The notes: generated from the letters alone by a model not told the origin. A stretch of DNA of 64,000 nt from Palauibacter sp965207805 (GCA_965207805.1 OZ242312.1:2728001-2792000), one strand, 5' to 3'. Shown: positions 15,611 through 25,127, counted from the first letter of the stretch. Numbers and translations: made by a program.

Positions 15611-17749
15611 ATGCCAGCGTCCCTCGCCCCCGCTCGCGCGGCCGCCCCGCTGCTCGTCGCCGCCGTGCTTGCGGCCGGTTCCGCTCCCGCGGCCGCCCAG
15701 GAGCCCGGGCTGACCGGCTTCACCGCGGCCCGCGCCGGCACGCAGCTCACCTGCGAGGCCCGTTTCCTGGATCTGCCGCGCGCCGAGTCGTTCCGCGAGC
15801 ACCTGCGCACGATCACCGAGAACCCGCACCCGGCGGGGTCGGAGGCCCAGGTGCGGGTCGGCGAATACCTTGCGCAGGCCATGGAGCAGGCGGGGCTGGC
15901 GGTGAGCCGCCACCCCTACGACGTCTACCTGCCGGAGCTGACCGACGATGTCGAGGTACACATCGTGACGCCCGTCGCGATGCAGCTCTCCAACCGGGAG
16001 CCCGCGCTTGCCGAGGACCGCTTCTCCGACCACCCCGACCTGCTCAACGGGTGGAACGCCTTCTCGGGCTCGGGCGACGTCACCGGCGAGGTCGTCTACG
16101 CCAACTACGGCCGTCGCGAGGATTACGAGGCGCTGGACGAGATGGGCGTTTCCCTGGCCGGAAAGGTTGTGATCGCCCGCTACGGCGGGAACTTCCGCGG
16201 CTACAAGGTGAAGTTCGCCGAAGAGCGGGGGGCGGTGGGCGTCATCATGTTCAACGACCCGGGGTTCTCGGGACTCGACGCCTACCCCGAAGGCCCGATG
16301 ATGAGCGGGCAGACCATCCAGCGCGGCTCCGTCCTAACGCTGCCCTGGACCGGCGACCCGCTCACGCCGTTCGAACCCGCGCTGCCCGTGGACGGCGACC
16401 GGCAGGTGGAGCGCCTCGACCCGTCCGAAGTGGCGCTGCACAACATCCCCGTCCTGCCCATCGGCTACGAGGCCGCCACCGAGGTCCTGTCCCGCATGAC
16501 CGGCCCCGAGGTTCCGCCCGGCTGGGCGGCGGGGATGGAGGTGGACTACCGCATCGAGGGCGGCCCCGACCTCACGGTGCGGGTGCGCGTCAACCAGCCG
16601 ATGAAGCTCACCCGCGCGACCAACGTCGTGGGCACCGTGCGCGGCACCGAGTTCCCGGACGAGTGGTTCATCCTGGGCGCGCACTACGATCCGTGGGGCT
16701 TCGGCGCCATCGACCCGAACGGCGGCACCGCGATGCTGCTCACCCTCGCCGAGGCGCTGGGCGAGCTGTCGCGCGACGACGAGTGCCGGCCGCGCCGCTC
16801 GATCATGATCGCGCACTGGGACGCGGAGGAGTACGGCATCATCGGGTCGACCGAGTGGGTCGAGGAGTTCCGCGAGGCGCTGGAGGCGAACGCGATCGCC
16901 TACATCAACGCCGACGCCGCCGTGTCCGGCGCCAACTTCGGCAGCTCCTCCTCGCCGTCGCTCAAGGGGCAGATCATCGAGGCCACGAAGGCGGTGACGT
17001 ACCCCGGCACCGGCGAACCCCTGTACGACTGGTGGCTGGAGCGCGCGGGCGAGGGAGCGGCGGAACCGGGCCTCGGCAACCTCGGCGGCGGCTCCGACCA
17101 CGTCGGCTTCTACACCCACGCGGGCGTGCCGTCCGGCTCGCTCACCTCCGGAAACCCAGGCGGCGTCTACCACTCCAACTACGACAACTTCGCGTGGTAC
17201 GAGCGCTTCGGAGACAGCACGTTCGTCCACGGGCCGATGATCGCCCGGGCGGACGGGATCCTCGCGCTCCGCTTCGCCAACGCCGACGTGCTCCCGTACG
17301 ACGTGGTCCGCTACGCGACCGACACCCGCACCCACGTCGAGACGCTGTACGAGGTCGCGGCCCAGCGCGGCCTGAAGGTCGACCTGTCGCGGCTCGTCGA
17401 CACCACGCGGGAGCTGGACGAGTCCGCCGCGATCCTGGTGGCGGCGCGCGAGCGCTGGCTCGGCTCGGGGGAGGTGGACGCGACGCAGGCCGAGGCCGTG
17501 AACCGGGCGCTGATCGGACTCGAGAAGGCGTGGCTCAACGACCGGGGACTCCAGGGCCGGCCGTGGAGCCGCTCGATCTACGTCTCGCCGGACCCGTTCA
17601 GCGGCTACGCCTCGTGGATGCTGCCGGGCCTCCGCTACGAGATCGAGACCGACGACCGGGCGGACCTGCCCGGGTGGGAGCGCGTCTACATCGGCGCCGT
17701 GCGGAACCTGGCGGAGCGGATGCGGGCGGTGGCCGCGATGATGCCGTAG
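15611..17749 (+). CDS. Secreted M28 metallopeptidase, glutamate-carboxypeptidase-II-like
   Basis: A 712-residue exported zinc peptidase of the NAALADase/PSMA type. The signal peptide ends near APAAAQ. A protease-associated domain is inserted in the first half. The zinc site follows the family order: GAHYDPWGFGAIDPNGG (His and bridging Asp), HWDAEEYGIIGSTEW (catalytic Glu-Glu), YINADAA (Asp) and GGVYHSNYDNF (His). The last 170 residues form the helical transferrin-receptor-like dimerisation domain. ATG 15611 was chosen because it places the signal peptide at the N-terminus. It probably trims peptides in the periplasm or outside the cell. It converges with the LRR gene nine bases away. Confidence 0.9.
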   Translation: MPASLAPARAAAPLLVAAVLAAGSAPAAAQEPGLTGFTAARAGTQLTCEARFLDLPRAESFREHLRTITENPHPAGSEAQVRVGEYLAQAMEQAGLAVSRHPYDVYLPELTDDVEVHIVTPVAMQLSNREPALAEDRFSDHPDLLNGWNAFSGSGDVTGEVVYANYGRREDYEALDEMGVSLAGKVVIARYGGNFRGYKVKFAEERGAVGVIMFNDPGFSGLDAYPEGPMMSGQTIQRGSVLTLPWTGDPLTPFEPALPVDGDRQVERLDPSEVALHNIPVLPIGYEAATEVLSRMTGPEVPPGWAAGMEVDYRIEGGPDLTVRVRVNQPMKLTRATNVVGTVRGTEFPDEWFILGAHYDPWGFGAIDPNGGTAMLLTLAEALGELSRDDECRPRRSIMIAHWDAEEYGIIGSTEWVEEFREALEANAIAYINADAAVSGANFGSSSSPSLKGQIIEATKAVTYPGTGEPLYDWWLERAGEGAAEPGLGNLGGGSDHVGFYTHAGVPSGSLTSGNPGGVYHSNYDNFAWYERFGDSTFVHGPMIARADGILALRFANADVLPYDVVRYATDTRTHVETLYEVAAQRGLKVDLSRLVDTTRELDESAAILVAARERWLGSGEVDATQAEAVNRALIGLEKAWLNDRGLQGRPWSRSIYVSPDPFSGYASWMLPGLRYEIETDDRADLPGWERVYIGAVRNLAERMRAVAAMMP

Positions 17750-17758
17750 GCCCCCCGA

Positions 17759-19828
17759 TCAGCGGGGCGGTCTCCGCGGCCTGCGCTCGATGAAGATGCG
17801 CGGCTCGCCCAGCACAATGTCCCGGCGGACCTCCGCGGCCGCCGTTTGCGCGGCGGCACCGGCACCCCGAGGCCAGGGCATCGCCTTCGACAAGTCCACC
17901 GTGTAGCCCGCGTCCACCAGGGCGCCCAGGGAGATCGAATTGGCATCCCAACCGCCGAAGGGACCCATGAGTTCGTAATTCACGATGGCCTCGTGCCAAT
18001 GCGACCCGCAGTTTGTTTGAATGGGCACGCCGGGCAGGTCGGAATCGCCCCCACCGGCGCGGAAGGCCTCCACCGCGTGCGGACCTGTGAAGTACTTGCA
18101 GTCCGAGGTGGCGAGACCCTCCTCCGACCGCCAATGAACCAACCCGAGGAGGTGGCCGATCTCGTGGCGTGCCAGCCCCTGGCTGGGGAACCCACCCATC
18201 ACCACGTACCCGCCGCCGGGGTCGAGCGCCGGAGCCTCTCGACCACCGCCAGCCGGGAAGAAGCAACCAGAGGCGTAGCCCGCAATCCCCGCGAGCTCTT
18301 CCATTCGGGTGACGACAAGCAGTTCGTCCGCCAGGGCCTTCACCTTGCCGCCGAACGGGTCCCTGTTCGGGCAGCCGGCCTCGCGGTCCGGCCACTCGGT
18401 TCCGTCGAGGATGTCGGACCACCAGTCCGCAGCCTCCGTCATGGCCCGGCCGTAGCCGAGCGGCACGGGCTGGTCGACGACGATGTCGATGCCGAACGTC
18501 CCCACGGGGTCGCGCACCACGACGTACGCGACCGCACTGTCCCCCCCGGCGGCCGGGAGAATCGTCACGTCCGCGGATCCGGTTCCGAGGGGCGACAGCG
18601 TAAGCCAGCCCTCGGTCACCGAAGCGGCCACGACCGAAGAGTCCGAGATGGTCACCGCCGAAGGCGTGCGGAACTCGTCCGGGAGCGCGAGGGACAGGCC
18701 GTTGCCGTCCTCCCGCATCAGCGCGCTGGGTAACAGGCGCACGCCGGGATCCAGGCAGGGGATCACGTCGGTGCTCAGTTCATTGAGCCTCGCACGGATG
18801 TCGGAATCGGCAGGAGCGCAGAATCCGGCCCCCAGAGAGAGGAGCTGCAGGCTGGGAAGCTCCAGCAGGAAGGCAGGGAAATCGCCCGCAAGGTCGTTGC
18901 CGGCCAGAGACAGACCGATCAGTTCCGCAAGGTTGCCGAGTTCGGGTGGAATCGGGCCGGTCAGTTCGTTCTGCGTCAGCCCCAGAACTTGCAATCCGGA
19001 CATCTTCCCGAGTTCGGGCGGAATCGAGCCGGTCAGCCCGTTTCCGTTGAGGGTCATGTACATCAAACCCTGCAGTTTCCCCAGTTCGGGCGGGATCGTG
19101 CTCCCGCTCAAGCCCGAATTGTAGCCGATGACCAGGCTGGCGAGGCTGGTCAACCGGCCAATATCCGGTGGGATTCGGCCGGAAAGACCGTTGAACCAGA
19201 GACTCAATTCGACGACGCGTCCGTTCCGGTCGGCCGCGACTCCGTACCATTCCCCAAGCGGCGCGTCGGTGAGCCAGTTCTCGCTGTTCTCCCAGCCGGA
19301 GCCGCCCGTCGCCTCGTAGAAGGCCTCCAGCGCCGCTCGATCGGGATTGTTCGCCGTCGCCTCGATGGACACGGATCGGTCGTGGACGGAGGCCACGAGG
19401 GTCTGTCTCCCCGCGGCCGCACCCAGCGTCCATGTGGTCCGCGCCACCCCCTCCGCGTCGCTTGCCGCCTCAGCGGGGTCCGCGGCGCCGCCCCCTTGGC
19501 CGGGCGTGAACGCGACCGTCGCCCCTGCCACGGCGGAACCGCCCGCGTCCGCCACCCGCACGACGACGAGTTCCGGCAACGCCGCGCCCGCGTCCGCCCG
19601 CTGTCCGTCGCCCGACACGACCTCGATCGTGGCGGCCCGCGGCGGCGCCGGAGGTGGCGGGGGTGGCGGTGCCGGAGGTGGCGGCGACGGCGCCGGAGGT
19701 GGCGGGGGTGACGGCGCCACGGGCTCTCGCCCGTCGCCGCACGCGGCGGCGAGCGCCATCGCCAGCAGCGCCGCGAGGGCGCACGCCCACGAAACGCGCG
19801 TGAGTTTCTCTGATCTGGTGTATATCAC
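17759..19828 (-). CDS. Secreted multidomain protein: Pro-rich linker, Ig-like, LRR and metzincin-type protease
   Basis: A 689-residue exported protein. The GTG at 19828 gives an export signal ending ALAAACGD (possible lipoprotein), then a Pro-rich linker of about 30 residues. Next come an Ig-like domain (VRVADAGGSAVAGATVAFTP), leucine-rich repeats of the plant-like type (LTGSIPPELGKMSGLQVLGL, about residues 160-330) and a second beta domain. A zinc protease domain closes the protein with HEIGHLLGLVH near residue 560 and a later NYELMGP, a likely Met-turn. The LRRs presumably bind a surface or substrate for the protease. The combination is unusual; function is inferred from domains. Confidence 0.8.
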   Translation of the reverse strand: MIYTRSEKLTRVSWACALAALLAMALAAACGDGREPVAPSPPPPPAPSPPPPAPPPPPPPAPPRAATIEVVSGDGQRADAGAALPELVVVRVADAGGSAVAGATVAFTPGQGGGAADPAEAASDAEGVARTTWTLGAAAGRQTLVASVHDRSVSIEATANNPDRAALEAFYEATGGSGWENSENWLTDAPLGEWYGVAADRNGRVVELSLWFNGLSGRIPPDIGRLTSLASLVIGYNSGLSGSTIPPELGKLQGLMYMTLNGNGLTGSIPPELGKMSGLQVLGLTQNELTGPIPPELGNLAELIGLSLAGNDLAGDFPAFLLELPSLQLLSLGAGFCAPADSDIRARLNELSTDVIPCLDPGVRLLPSALMREDGNGLSLALPDEFRTPSAVTISDSSVVAASVTEGWLTLSPLGTGSADVTILPAAGGDSAVAYVVVRDPVGTFGIDIVVDQPVPLGYGRAMTEAADWWSDILDGTEWPDREAGCPNRDPFGGKVKALADELLVVTRMEELAGIAGYASGCFFPAGGGREAPALDPGGGYVVMGGFPSQGLARHEIGHLLGLVHWRSEEGLATSDCKYFTGPHAVEAFRAGGGDSDLPGVPIQTNCGSHWHEAIVNYELMGPFGGWDANSISLGALVDAGYTVDLSKAMPWPRGAGAAAQTAAAEVRRDIVLGEPRIFIERRPRRPPR

Positions 19829-19949
19829 TCAATGCTACTCCCGAGACCAACTGCCTCCGTTCCGACGTTCCGGCCACGCTCGCTCGCGGGCCTTCCGTAC
19901 GGTCGCGGTCAGGGTACCGCGCGAATGGAGGCAGAGTTCCCGGGGCGCA

Positions 19950-20723
19950 TCACCCGATGGTGAACACGAGCCCGCTCTGGAAAGCCACGTGGTTGGTCTT
20001 CCGTCCCTCATCGTCGATTTCGGTGAGGCCCCTTGCGTAGATCACCTCGAACGCGATGTCGAGCGAATCGGTCAGCCTCACCTGGAACCCGCCGCCGACG
20101 GCGAGTCCGAAGTCGTTCGACTTGACTTCACTCACCCCGCCCTCGCCGCACGCCACCTCCGCGTCCTGGGCGCCCGCCGTCCGCCCCGCGCCGCCCGTGC
20201 GTCCCGCGTGCACACGGTTGGGAATCCCCGGCGGGACCTCGGGGCGGATGGGCCCGGGATCGACGGCCGTCACCGCGACCTGACACGAGAGGTTGAAGGC
20301 CACGTAGGGGCCGGCGAGGAAGCCGAAGTTGAGATTCCCCTCTTCGGCGTCGGTGCCGACGCGGAGGAGCGCCGAGAACTGCAGGTAGTCCATCTGCGCC
20401 ATCGACTCGGTGAGCCGCCGGCTCGCCGTGATCGACGGCGGCACCTCCGTGGCGCCGCCCTTCTGGGCCAGCCCCAGGCCGATGCGGGCGCCGAGGACGC
20501 CGCCCAGCGGGATCCCGGCGTCGATTCCCGCCACGATCCCGTCTCTGGGGTCGTCGAACGCGGATCCGCCTCGCGACTCCTGTGCGCCCCCGGACAGGGT
20601 CGCGGGACCGATTCCGGCCCTCAGGCCGATGGTCGTCTGCGCCCCGAGCGGCGCGGCGGCCAGGGCGAGGAACAGGGCCACGGCGTGGATGGCGGCGCGC
20701 GCGGAATAACGTCGTGCGGACAT
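19950..20723 (-). CDS. Outer-membrane beta-barrel protein, PorT-like, paralogue A
   Basis: A 257-residue exported protein. AAGG before ATG 20723 is a good ribosome site. The signal peptide ends PLGAQ, and TTIGLRAGIGPATLSGGA begins the first strand. Later strands include MDYLQFSALLRVG, FGFLAGPYVAFNLSC and a closing HVAFQSGLVFTIG. The same blueprint recurs at 22687 and, frameshifted, at 33369, so it is a three-member local family of the outer membrane beta-barrel (PF13568-like) type. Function unknown; each copy has two to four Cys in a variable extracellular loop. Confidence 0.8.
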   Translation of the reverse strand: MSARRYSARAAIHAVALFLALAAAPLGAQTTIGLRAGIGPATLSGGAQESRGGSAFDDPRDGIVAGIDAGIPLGGVLGARIGLGLAQKGGATEVPPSITASRRLTESMAQMDYLQFSALLRVGTDAEEGNLNFGFLAGPYVAFNLSCQVAVTAVDPGPIRPEVPPGIPNRVHAGRTGGAGRTAGAQDAEVACGEGGVSEVKSNDFGLAVGGGFQVRLTDSLDIAFEVIYARGLTEIDDEGRKTNHVAFQSGLVFTIG

Positions 20724-20760
20724 GGCGTCTCCTTTCATGCCCTATTCTCTGCCGTTCGCG

Positions 20761-21156
20761 TCAGATCATCAACTTTGTGAGACACCGGCCGGAGCACGCG
20801 TTGCACTTTTTCTCCATGCGTTCCTCGCACGTCACGCGTATCCGGCCGCACGCCCTTTCCGTCTCGCACGCAATCGTGTTCGCCCAGTCGGCGCTGGAGA
20901 TACGGTGCATGGCGGTGATAATCGATTCGCGGGCCGCCGCGAGCGCCTGCCGCTCGCCGGCCGTGGTGGCGGCGAGTTCGGCCTTCGTGAGACGGCGCAG
21001 GCACTCGAGCGTCGCATCGCGCGCTTCCACCAGCGCTTCATGCTCGCGCGCCAGCATCGCGGCGATGCTCAGCGCGGGATCGCTCGCGATGGTACCACAT
21101 GCCGTGGCGGGTTGATCGGGCTCCGGCTCGTCGGGCGTGGGCAGTTTCGTCGCCAT
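20761..21156 (-). CDS. Hypothetical protein with Cys-rich C-terminus
   Basis: A 131-residue soluble protein starting at ATG 21156 with a Pro/Glu-rich head. A long helical, coiled-coil-like middle (residues 40-90) follows, then a tail with Cys at several positions (IACETERACGRIRVTCEERM, then KKCNACSGRCL). The Cys spacing suggests a metal or Fe-S site or disulfides. No family is recognised. It lies just upstream of barrel A on the same strand (37 bases between), so they may be cotranscribed. Confidence 0.55.
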   Translation of the reverse strand: MATKLPTPDEPEPDQPATACGTIASDPALSIAAMLAREHEALVEARDATLECLRRLTKAELAATTAGERQALAAARESIITAMHRISSADWANTIACETERACGRIRVTCEERMEKKCNACSGRCLTKLMI

Positions 21157-21337
21157 TGTCCTTCCCTTCTCTCCCCCCCCAATGACCTTCTTTCCCCCTA
21201 TGACGCTCCGAACGGTCAAATGGTTACACGCCCCGGAACCGGGGCGCTCTTGAAGTGTCTCTCTACGGTCGTACTATGCGTGCCGGCTCGAGGTGCCGGC
21301 CGCGTCCTTCACTCTCACACATCCCAGGTCTCCGACC

Positions 21338-22177
21338 ATGATCGATATCAACGAAATCGGCGCGACCGCGTTCGTGATTGCATCCATTCGGGCGCTGGAG
21401 CCCGAGAAGCCGCGGCCGCTCTTCAACGATCCCTACGCGCCGTGGTTCTCGAACGACCGGGCGCGCACGGCCGCGCGGCAACTGGACGCGGCGTTTCCGC
21501 CCTCGACCACGATGGTCCGTTTCCGCACCCGCTACTTTAACCGGTTCGTCGAGCGCGGGATCGTGGACGGGGCGCGCCAGGTGGTGCTGCTCGGGGGCGG
21601 CTTCGACATGCGCGCTCACTTCTACCGCGGCACGGGTGCGACCTTCTACGAGGTGGACCAGAAGGCGGTCCTCGAATTCAAGCGCCATATCCTCGAGAAC
21701 AACGGGATCGAACAGCCGCCGTCGCTCTTCGCCAACTACCTGGAAGCCGACGTTCCGGGCGAACTCGCCGATCTCGGCTTCGACCCCGCGGCGCCCACGC
21801 TGATGGTCTGGGAGGGCAACACGATGTACCTGCCTCCCGAGACCATCATGCCGTTCCTGAACCGGCTCGGGAGCGCGATGCCGTCGCTCCGCGTCGCCTT
21901 CGACTACTTCTCGGTGGACCTGCAGCGCCGCGAATTCGAAACCGACGAGGACCTGAAGCGGCTCGAAGGCGTGGAGCGGGCGATGAACGCCTCGTTCCCC
22001 ACCGGCTTCCCCGACCTGACCGTGTTCGAGCGGGAGGCGCCGTTCGAGGTGGCCGAGTCGGGCACGTTCGCGGAACTGGCGGAGGAATACGGCCTGGGCG
22101 AGATGGTGGCGGAGTACCCCGAGGACTGGCGCGAGACGCTGAAACTCTACCGCTACTGCGTGCTGGAACGGCGGTAG
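21338..22177 (+). CDS. Class I SAM-dependent methyltransferase, LCMT/PPM-like family
   Basis: A 279-residue enzyme of the leucine-carboxyl-methyltransferase-like family that in bacteria methylates small-molecule carboxylates or unknown substrates. MVRFRTRYFNRFVERGI precedes the SAM-binding motif VVLLGGGFDMRAHFY, which continues with FYEVDQKAVLEFKR and VWEGNTMYLPPETI, the signature blocks of this family. ATG 21338 was chosen over the earlier start, as it puts the family start in place. No operon partner on its strand. Substrate unknown. Confidence 0.85.
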   Translation: MIDINEIGATAFVIASIRALEPEKPRPLFNDPYAPWFSNDRARTAARQLDAAFPPSTTMVRFRTRYFNRFVERGIVDGARQVVLLGGGFDMRAHFYRGTGATFYEVDQKAVLEFKRHILENNGIEQPPSLFANYLEADVPGELADLGFDPAAPTLMVWEGNTMYLPPETIMPFLNRLGSAMPSLRVAFDYFSVDLQRREFETDEDLKRLEGVERAMNASFPTGFPDLTVFEREAPFEVAESGTFAELAEEYGLGEMVAEYPEDWRETLKLYRYCVLERR

Positions 22178-22234
22178 CCGGTATTGTAGACACGCTCCTC
22201 TCGGCCGCCACGCGCTACGCGAGGTTGCCACGAA

Positions 22235-22252
22235 ACGTTCCCGCGGGAACGT
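22235..22252. repeat. 18-bp palindromic repeat, copy 4 (intergenic, convergent)
   Basis: Exact ACGTTCCCGCGGGAACGT in the 78-base gap between the convergent methyltransferase and lipoprotein genes, a position where a terminator could sit. No T-run follows on either strand. Confidence 0.9.
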
Positions 22253-22255
22253 CCG

Positions 22256-22663
22256 TCAACCTGTAAGGTTTGGACGCCGCCCTGAGACTGCGCGGAGATG
22301 GTCGCGGATCGCCTGCTCGCTCAGCGCCGTGCGGCGGCGGCACTCGCTGCTCCACATGAAGCCGTGGACCGCGGAGACGGCGAACACGCCCCCCAGGATG
22401 CCGGAGGCGAGGCGGTAGGTGTCGTGGGCCTCGTCGGTTTCGAACGAGGCGCGCGATTCCCCCCAGATTCCCGCGGCCTGTCCGAGGTGGCCCAATCCGA
22501 CCACGCCATCTATGATCGGCGCGGCAGGGCTGCGGGTGCAGTGGCCCAGCGCCACAGGCCCGGGCGCCTTGGGCGGTCTCGTCATGAAGAGCATCGAGCA
22601 CCCGCTCGACATGAGCGAGCCGGCGAGCACCGCGACGACCGCGGCGCGACGATGTCCGGACAT
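22256..22663 (-). CDS. Small lipoprotein, paralogue of the one at 11483
   Basis: A 135-residue envelope protein. GGAGG precedes ATG 22663. AVLAGSLMSSGC gives a lipobox at about residue 21, then SMLFMTRPP. A second hydrophobic helix lies around residues 80-100, and ECRRRTALSEQAIRDHLRAVS closes the domain, as in the copy at 11483. It starts 24 bases after the end of barrel B on the same strand, so a barrel-lipoprotein pair is possible. Function unknown. Confidence 0.72.
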   Translation of the reverse strand: MSGHRRAAVVAVLAGSLMSSGCSMLFMTRPPKAPGPVALGHCTRSPAAPIIDGVVGLGHLGQAAGIWGESRASFETDEAHDTYRLASGILGGVFAVSAVHGFMWSSECRRRTALSEQAIRDHLRAVSGRRPNLTG

Positions 22664-22686
22664 GGCGCGTCCTCCCGCGTTGTGCA

Positions 22687-23388
22687 TCATCTGATCGGAA
22701 TCACGAGCCCGCCCTGCAGGCTCAGGTGACGGCTCCGGGTTCCGTCTTCATCGATGCGGGTAAGGCCGAGGGCGTAGATCAGATCGAACGCCAGGCGGAG
22801 CGAATCGTAGAGTCCCACTTCGACTCCCGTCCCGAACGCCAGTCCGAAGTCGGTGGACCTGAAGTTGGTGCCCGCGTAGTCGACGCATGACGCTTTCGCT
22901 CTCGAAGGCAGGAATTCGGTGTAGAACCGATACTCCCCCGATCCGGGTGGAGCGAAGTGTGTTTTCACCGAGATGTCGCACGAGTGGTTCAGGGCCACGT
23001 AGGGACCGGCGAGGACGCCGAAGGTGAGAAGCCCCCGCTCGGCGTCGGCGCTCGCGCGGAAGAGCGCGGACAGTTGAAGGTAGTCCAACTCGGCGGTCGC
23101 ATCGATGAACGCCCTGCCCGCGGCGAGCCACGGCGGCGGGTCCGCGCCGCCACCCTTCTGGGCCAGCCCCACGCCGACGCGCAGATCCACGGTGCCGCTC
23201 AGCGGGATCCCCACGTCGATTCCCGATACGACCCCGAATCGGGATCCCTCTTCCCCGCGTTCCAATCGCGGCACCTCCCGGGACAGGGTTGCGGTGCCGA
23301 TTCCGCCCCGGAGGCCGATCGTTGTCTGCGCGGCGAGCGGCGCGGCCGCCAGCAAGACGAGCAGGGCTACTGCGCAGACCTTCGTCAA
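22687..23388 (-). CDS. Outer-membrane beta-barrel protein, PorT-like, paralogue B
   Basis: A 233-residue exported barrel. TTG 23388 gives a normal signal peptide (KVCAVALLVLLAAAPLAAQ) and TTIGLRGGIGTATLS follows as in paralogue A. An ATT at 23397, seven bases after GGAGGAG, is a possible rare start. GTG 23490 or ATG 23487, overlapping the stop of the CoA ligase, would add over 30 non-signal residues. DYLQLSALFRAS, FGVLAGPYVALNHSCD and the closing HLSLQGGLVIPIR match paralogue A strand by strand. Function unknown; it follows the ligase on the same strand. Confidence 0.72.
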   Translation of the reverse strand: MTKVCAVALLVLLAAAPLAAQTTIGLRGGIGTATLSREVPRLERGEEGSRFGVVSGIDVGIPLSGTVDLRVGVGLAQKGGGADPPPWLAAGRAFIDATAELDYLQLSALFRASADAERGLLTFGVLAGPYVALNHSCDISVKTHFAPPGSGEYRFYTEFLPSRAKASCVDYAGTNFRSTDFGLAFGTGVEVGLYDSLRLAFDLIYALGLTRIDEDGTRSRHLSLQGGLVIPIR

Positions 23389-23486
23389 GGCGGAAATGAC
23401 GACTCCTCCTCCGCGGATGCGGTCCGGTCGAGCGGGGTCTCCCCTGTTTGACGACCGATCCGCAGGCGGGGTCACCACGGAAGGCA

Positions 23487-25127
23487 TCACGAGCGCAGCC
23501 GGAACCGCTGGATCTTTCCGGTCGCGGTCTTCGGAAGTTCAGCGACGAACCGGATCCAGCGCGGGTACATGTAGCGCGGGAGACCCTCCTGGCAGTGCGC
23601 GACGAGTTCCGCCCGCAGCTGGTCGGCGGCCGGTGGCGCGCCCGCCGTCTCCCGGAGCGGCTCGGACAGCACCACGTGCGCCTCGGGTTTCACCAAACCG
23701 TGGTCGTCCTCGCGGCCCACGACCGCCGCCTCCAGCACCGAGGGATGTTCCATGAGGCGGGCCTCGATGTCGAACGGAGAGCACCAGATCCCGCCCACCT
23801 TGATCATGTCGTCGGCGCGGCCCTGGTAGTGGAACCAGCCCTCCGCGTCGCGCACATACTGGTCGCCGGTGCGGAGCCAGCCGTCGACGATCGTCCGTCC
23901 CTCGAGTTCCGGACGGTTCCAGTAGCCGGGGGTCGTCGAGTCGCCGCGGATCTCGAGCTGTCCCGCCTCGCCGGGATCCGCCTCGGTACCGTCTTCGCCC
24001 ACGATCCGCGCTTCGTAGCCGGGGACGACGCGGCCCGTGCTCCCGGGCTTCACGTTGCCCGGCGCGTTGGAGATGAAGATGTGGAGCGCCTCGGTGGAGC
24101 CGATCCCGTCCAGGATCTCGAGCCCCGTCGCCGCCTTCCAGCGGCGGAAGAGGTCCGGGGGCAGCGCCTCGCCGGCCGAAACGCAGAGTCTGAGCGAACT
24201 GAGATCGAGACCGCCCTGCCCCACCGAGCCGCCACGAGCCGGACCACCGCGCGCCGCGCCGCCGGCGTCCAGCGCCTGAAGCTGGGCCGCGTACAGCGTC
24301 GGCACCCCGAAGTACGCCGTCGGACGCAGCGCCTCGATTGTCTCGAACGTCGTCGCCGGAGTCGGCCGCCGCTCGTCAAGGATGGCGGTGCCTCCGACCC
24401 ACAGGGGGAAGGTCATCGCGTTCCCCAGCCCGTACGCGAAGAAGAGCTTGGCCGCGGAGTAGCAGCGGTCGTCCTCGCCCAGCCCGAGGATCCCCACGGC
24501 GTAGTGCTCGCAGGTGGCGGGCATGTCGCGGTGCCGGTGCGGCACGCCCTTGGGACGGCCGGTGGTGCCCGAGGAGTAGAGCCAGAACGCGATGTCCTCC
24601 GGCCGGGCGTTCGCGGCCTCCAGCTCCGGAGCGGCCGCAGCCACGTCGTCGAGCACCCCGCGCTGCGGCACGAGCACGAGCCCGCGGGCGCCCGTGCGCG
24701 CCGCCGCCAGCCCAGGCACGACCTCGGCCGCGAACTCCGACGAGTAGACGACGGCCCGGCACTCCGAGTCGGCGATGATGAACGCGAGATCCCGCGCCCG
24801 CATGAGGTAACTCACCGGTACGGGCACGATCCCCGCCTTGATCGCCCCCCAGAAGAAATGGAAGAACTCGGGGCAGTCCTTCACGACCATCAGCATGCGG
24901 TCGCCCGGCGCGAGCCCGAGCCCGAGGAGCGCGTTCCCCGCCCGCGCCACCCGCCCCGCCAGCTCCGCGTACGTGACCGCCCTCCCGGCCTGCTCGATGG
25001 CGACCCTGCCGCCCCGCCCCTCAGCCAAGTGCCGGTCGATATACCACGACGCCGCGTTGAACCGGCCACCGAAGCACAGGCGCGCCGGGCAGGTGGAACG
25101 GTCGATCGTGAGTTCTGTCTGACTCAT
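23487..25127 (-). CDS. Benzoate-CoA-ligase-family acyl-CoA synthetase
   Basis: A 546-residue ANL-superfamily enzyme that activates an aromatic or related acid with ATP to an acyl-adenylate and then a CoA thioester. FWLYSSGTTGRPKGVPHRH is the P-loop (A3), GIGSTEALHIFISN the A5 motif, GWLRTGDQYVRDAEGWFHY the A7 core, and PKTATGKIQRFRLRS near the C-terminus provides the catalytic Lys. The whole pattern follows benzoate-CoA ligases. The ATG at 25127 overlaps the stop of the P-loop gene (ATGA). No ring-reduction or box-pathway genes are nearby, so the true substrate is uncertain. Confidence 0.87.
   Translation of the reverse strand: MSQTELTIDRSTCPARLCFGGRFNAASWYIDRHLAEGRGGRVAIEQAGRAVTYAELAGRVARAGNALLGLGLAPGDRMLMVVKDCPEFFHFFWGAIKAGIVPVPVSYLMRARDLAFIIADSECRAVVYSSEFAAEVVPGLAAARTGARGLVLVPQRGVLDDVAAAAPELEAANARPEDIAFWLYSSGTTGRPKGVPHRHRDMPATCEHYAVGILGLGEDDRCYSAAKLFFAYGLGNAMTFPLWVGGTAILDERRPTPATTFETIEALRPTAYFGVPTLYAAQLQALDAGGAARGGPARGGSVGQGGLDLSSLRLCVSAGEALPPDLFRRWKAATGLEILDGIGSTEALHIFISNAPGNVKPGSTGRVVPGYEARIVGEDGTEADPGEAGQLEIRGDSTTPGYWNRPELEGRTIVDGWLRTGDQYVRDAEGWFHYQGRADDMIKVGGIWCSPFDIEARLMEHPSVLEAAVVGREDDHGLVKPEAHVVLSEPLRETAGAPPAADQLRAELVAHCQEGLPRYMYPRWIRFVAELPKTATGKIQRFRLRS

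Noticed and set aside
22235..22252. Palindrome as an intrinsic terminator between convergent genes
   Set aside because: There is no T-run, and identical copies lie within coding regions and in divergent promoter regions.
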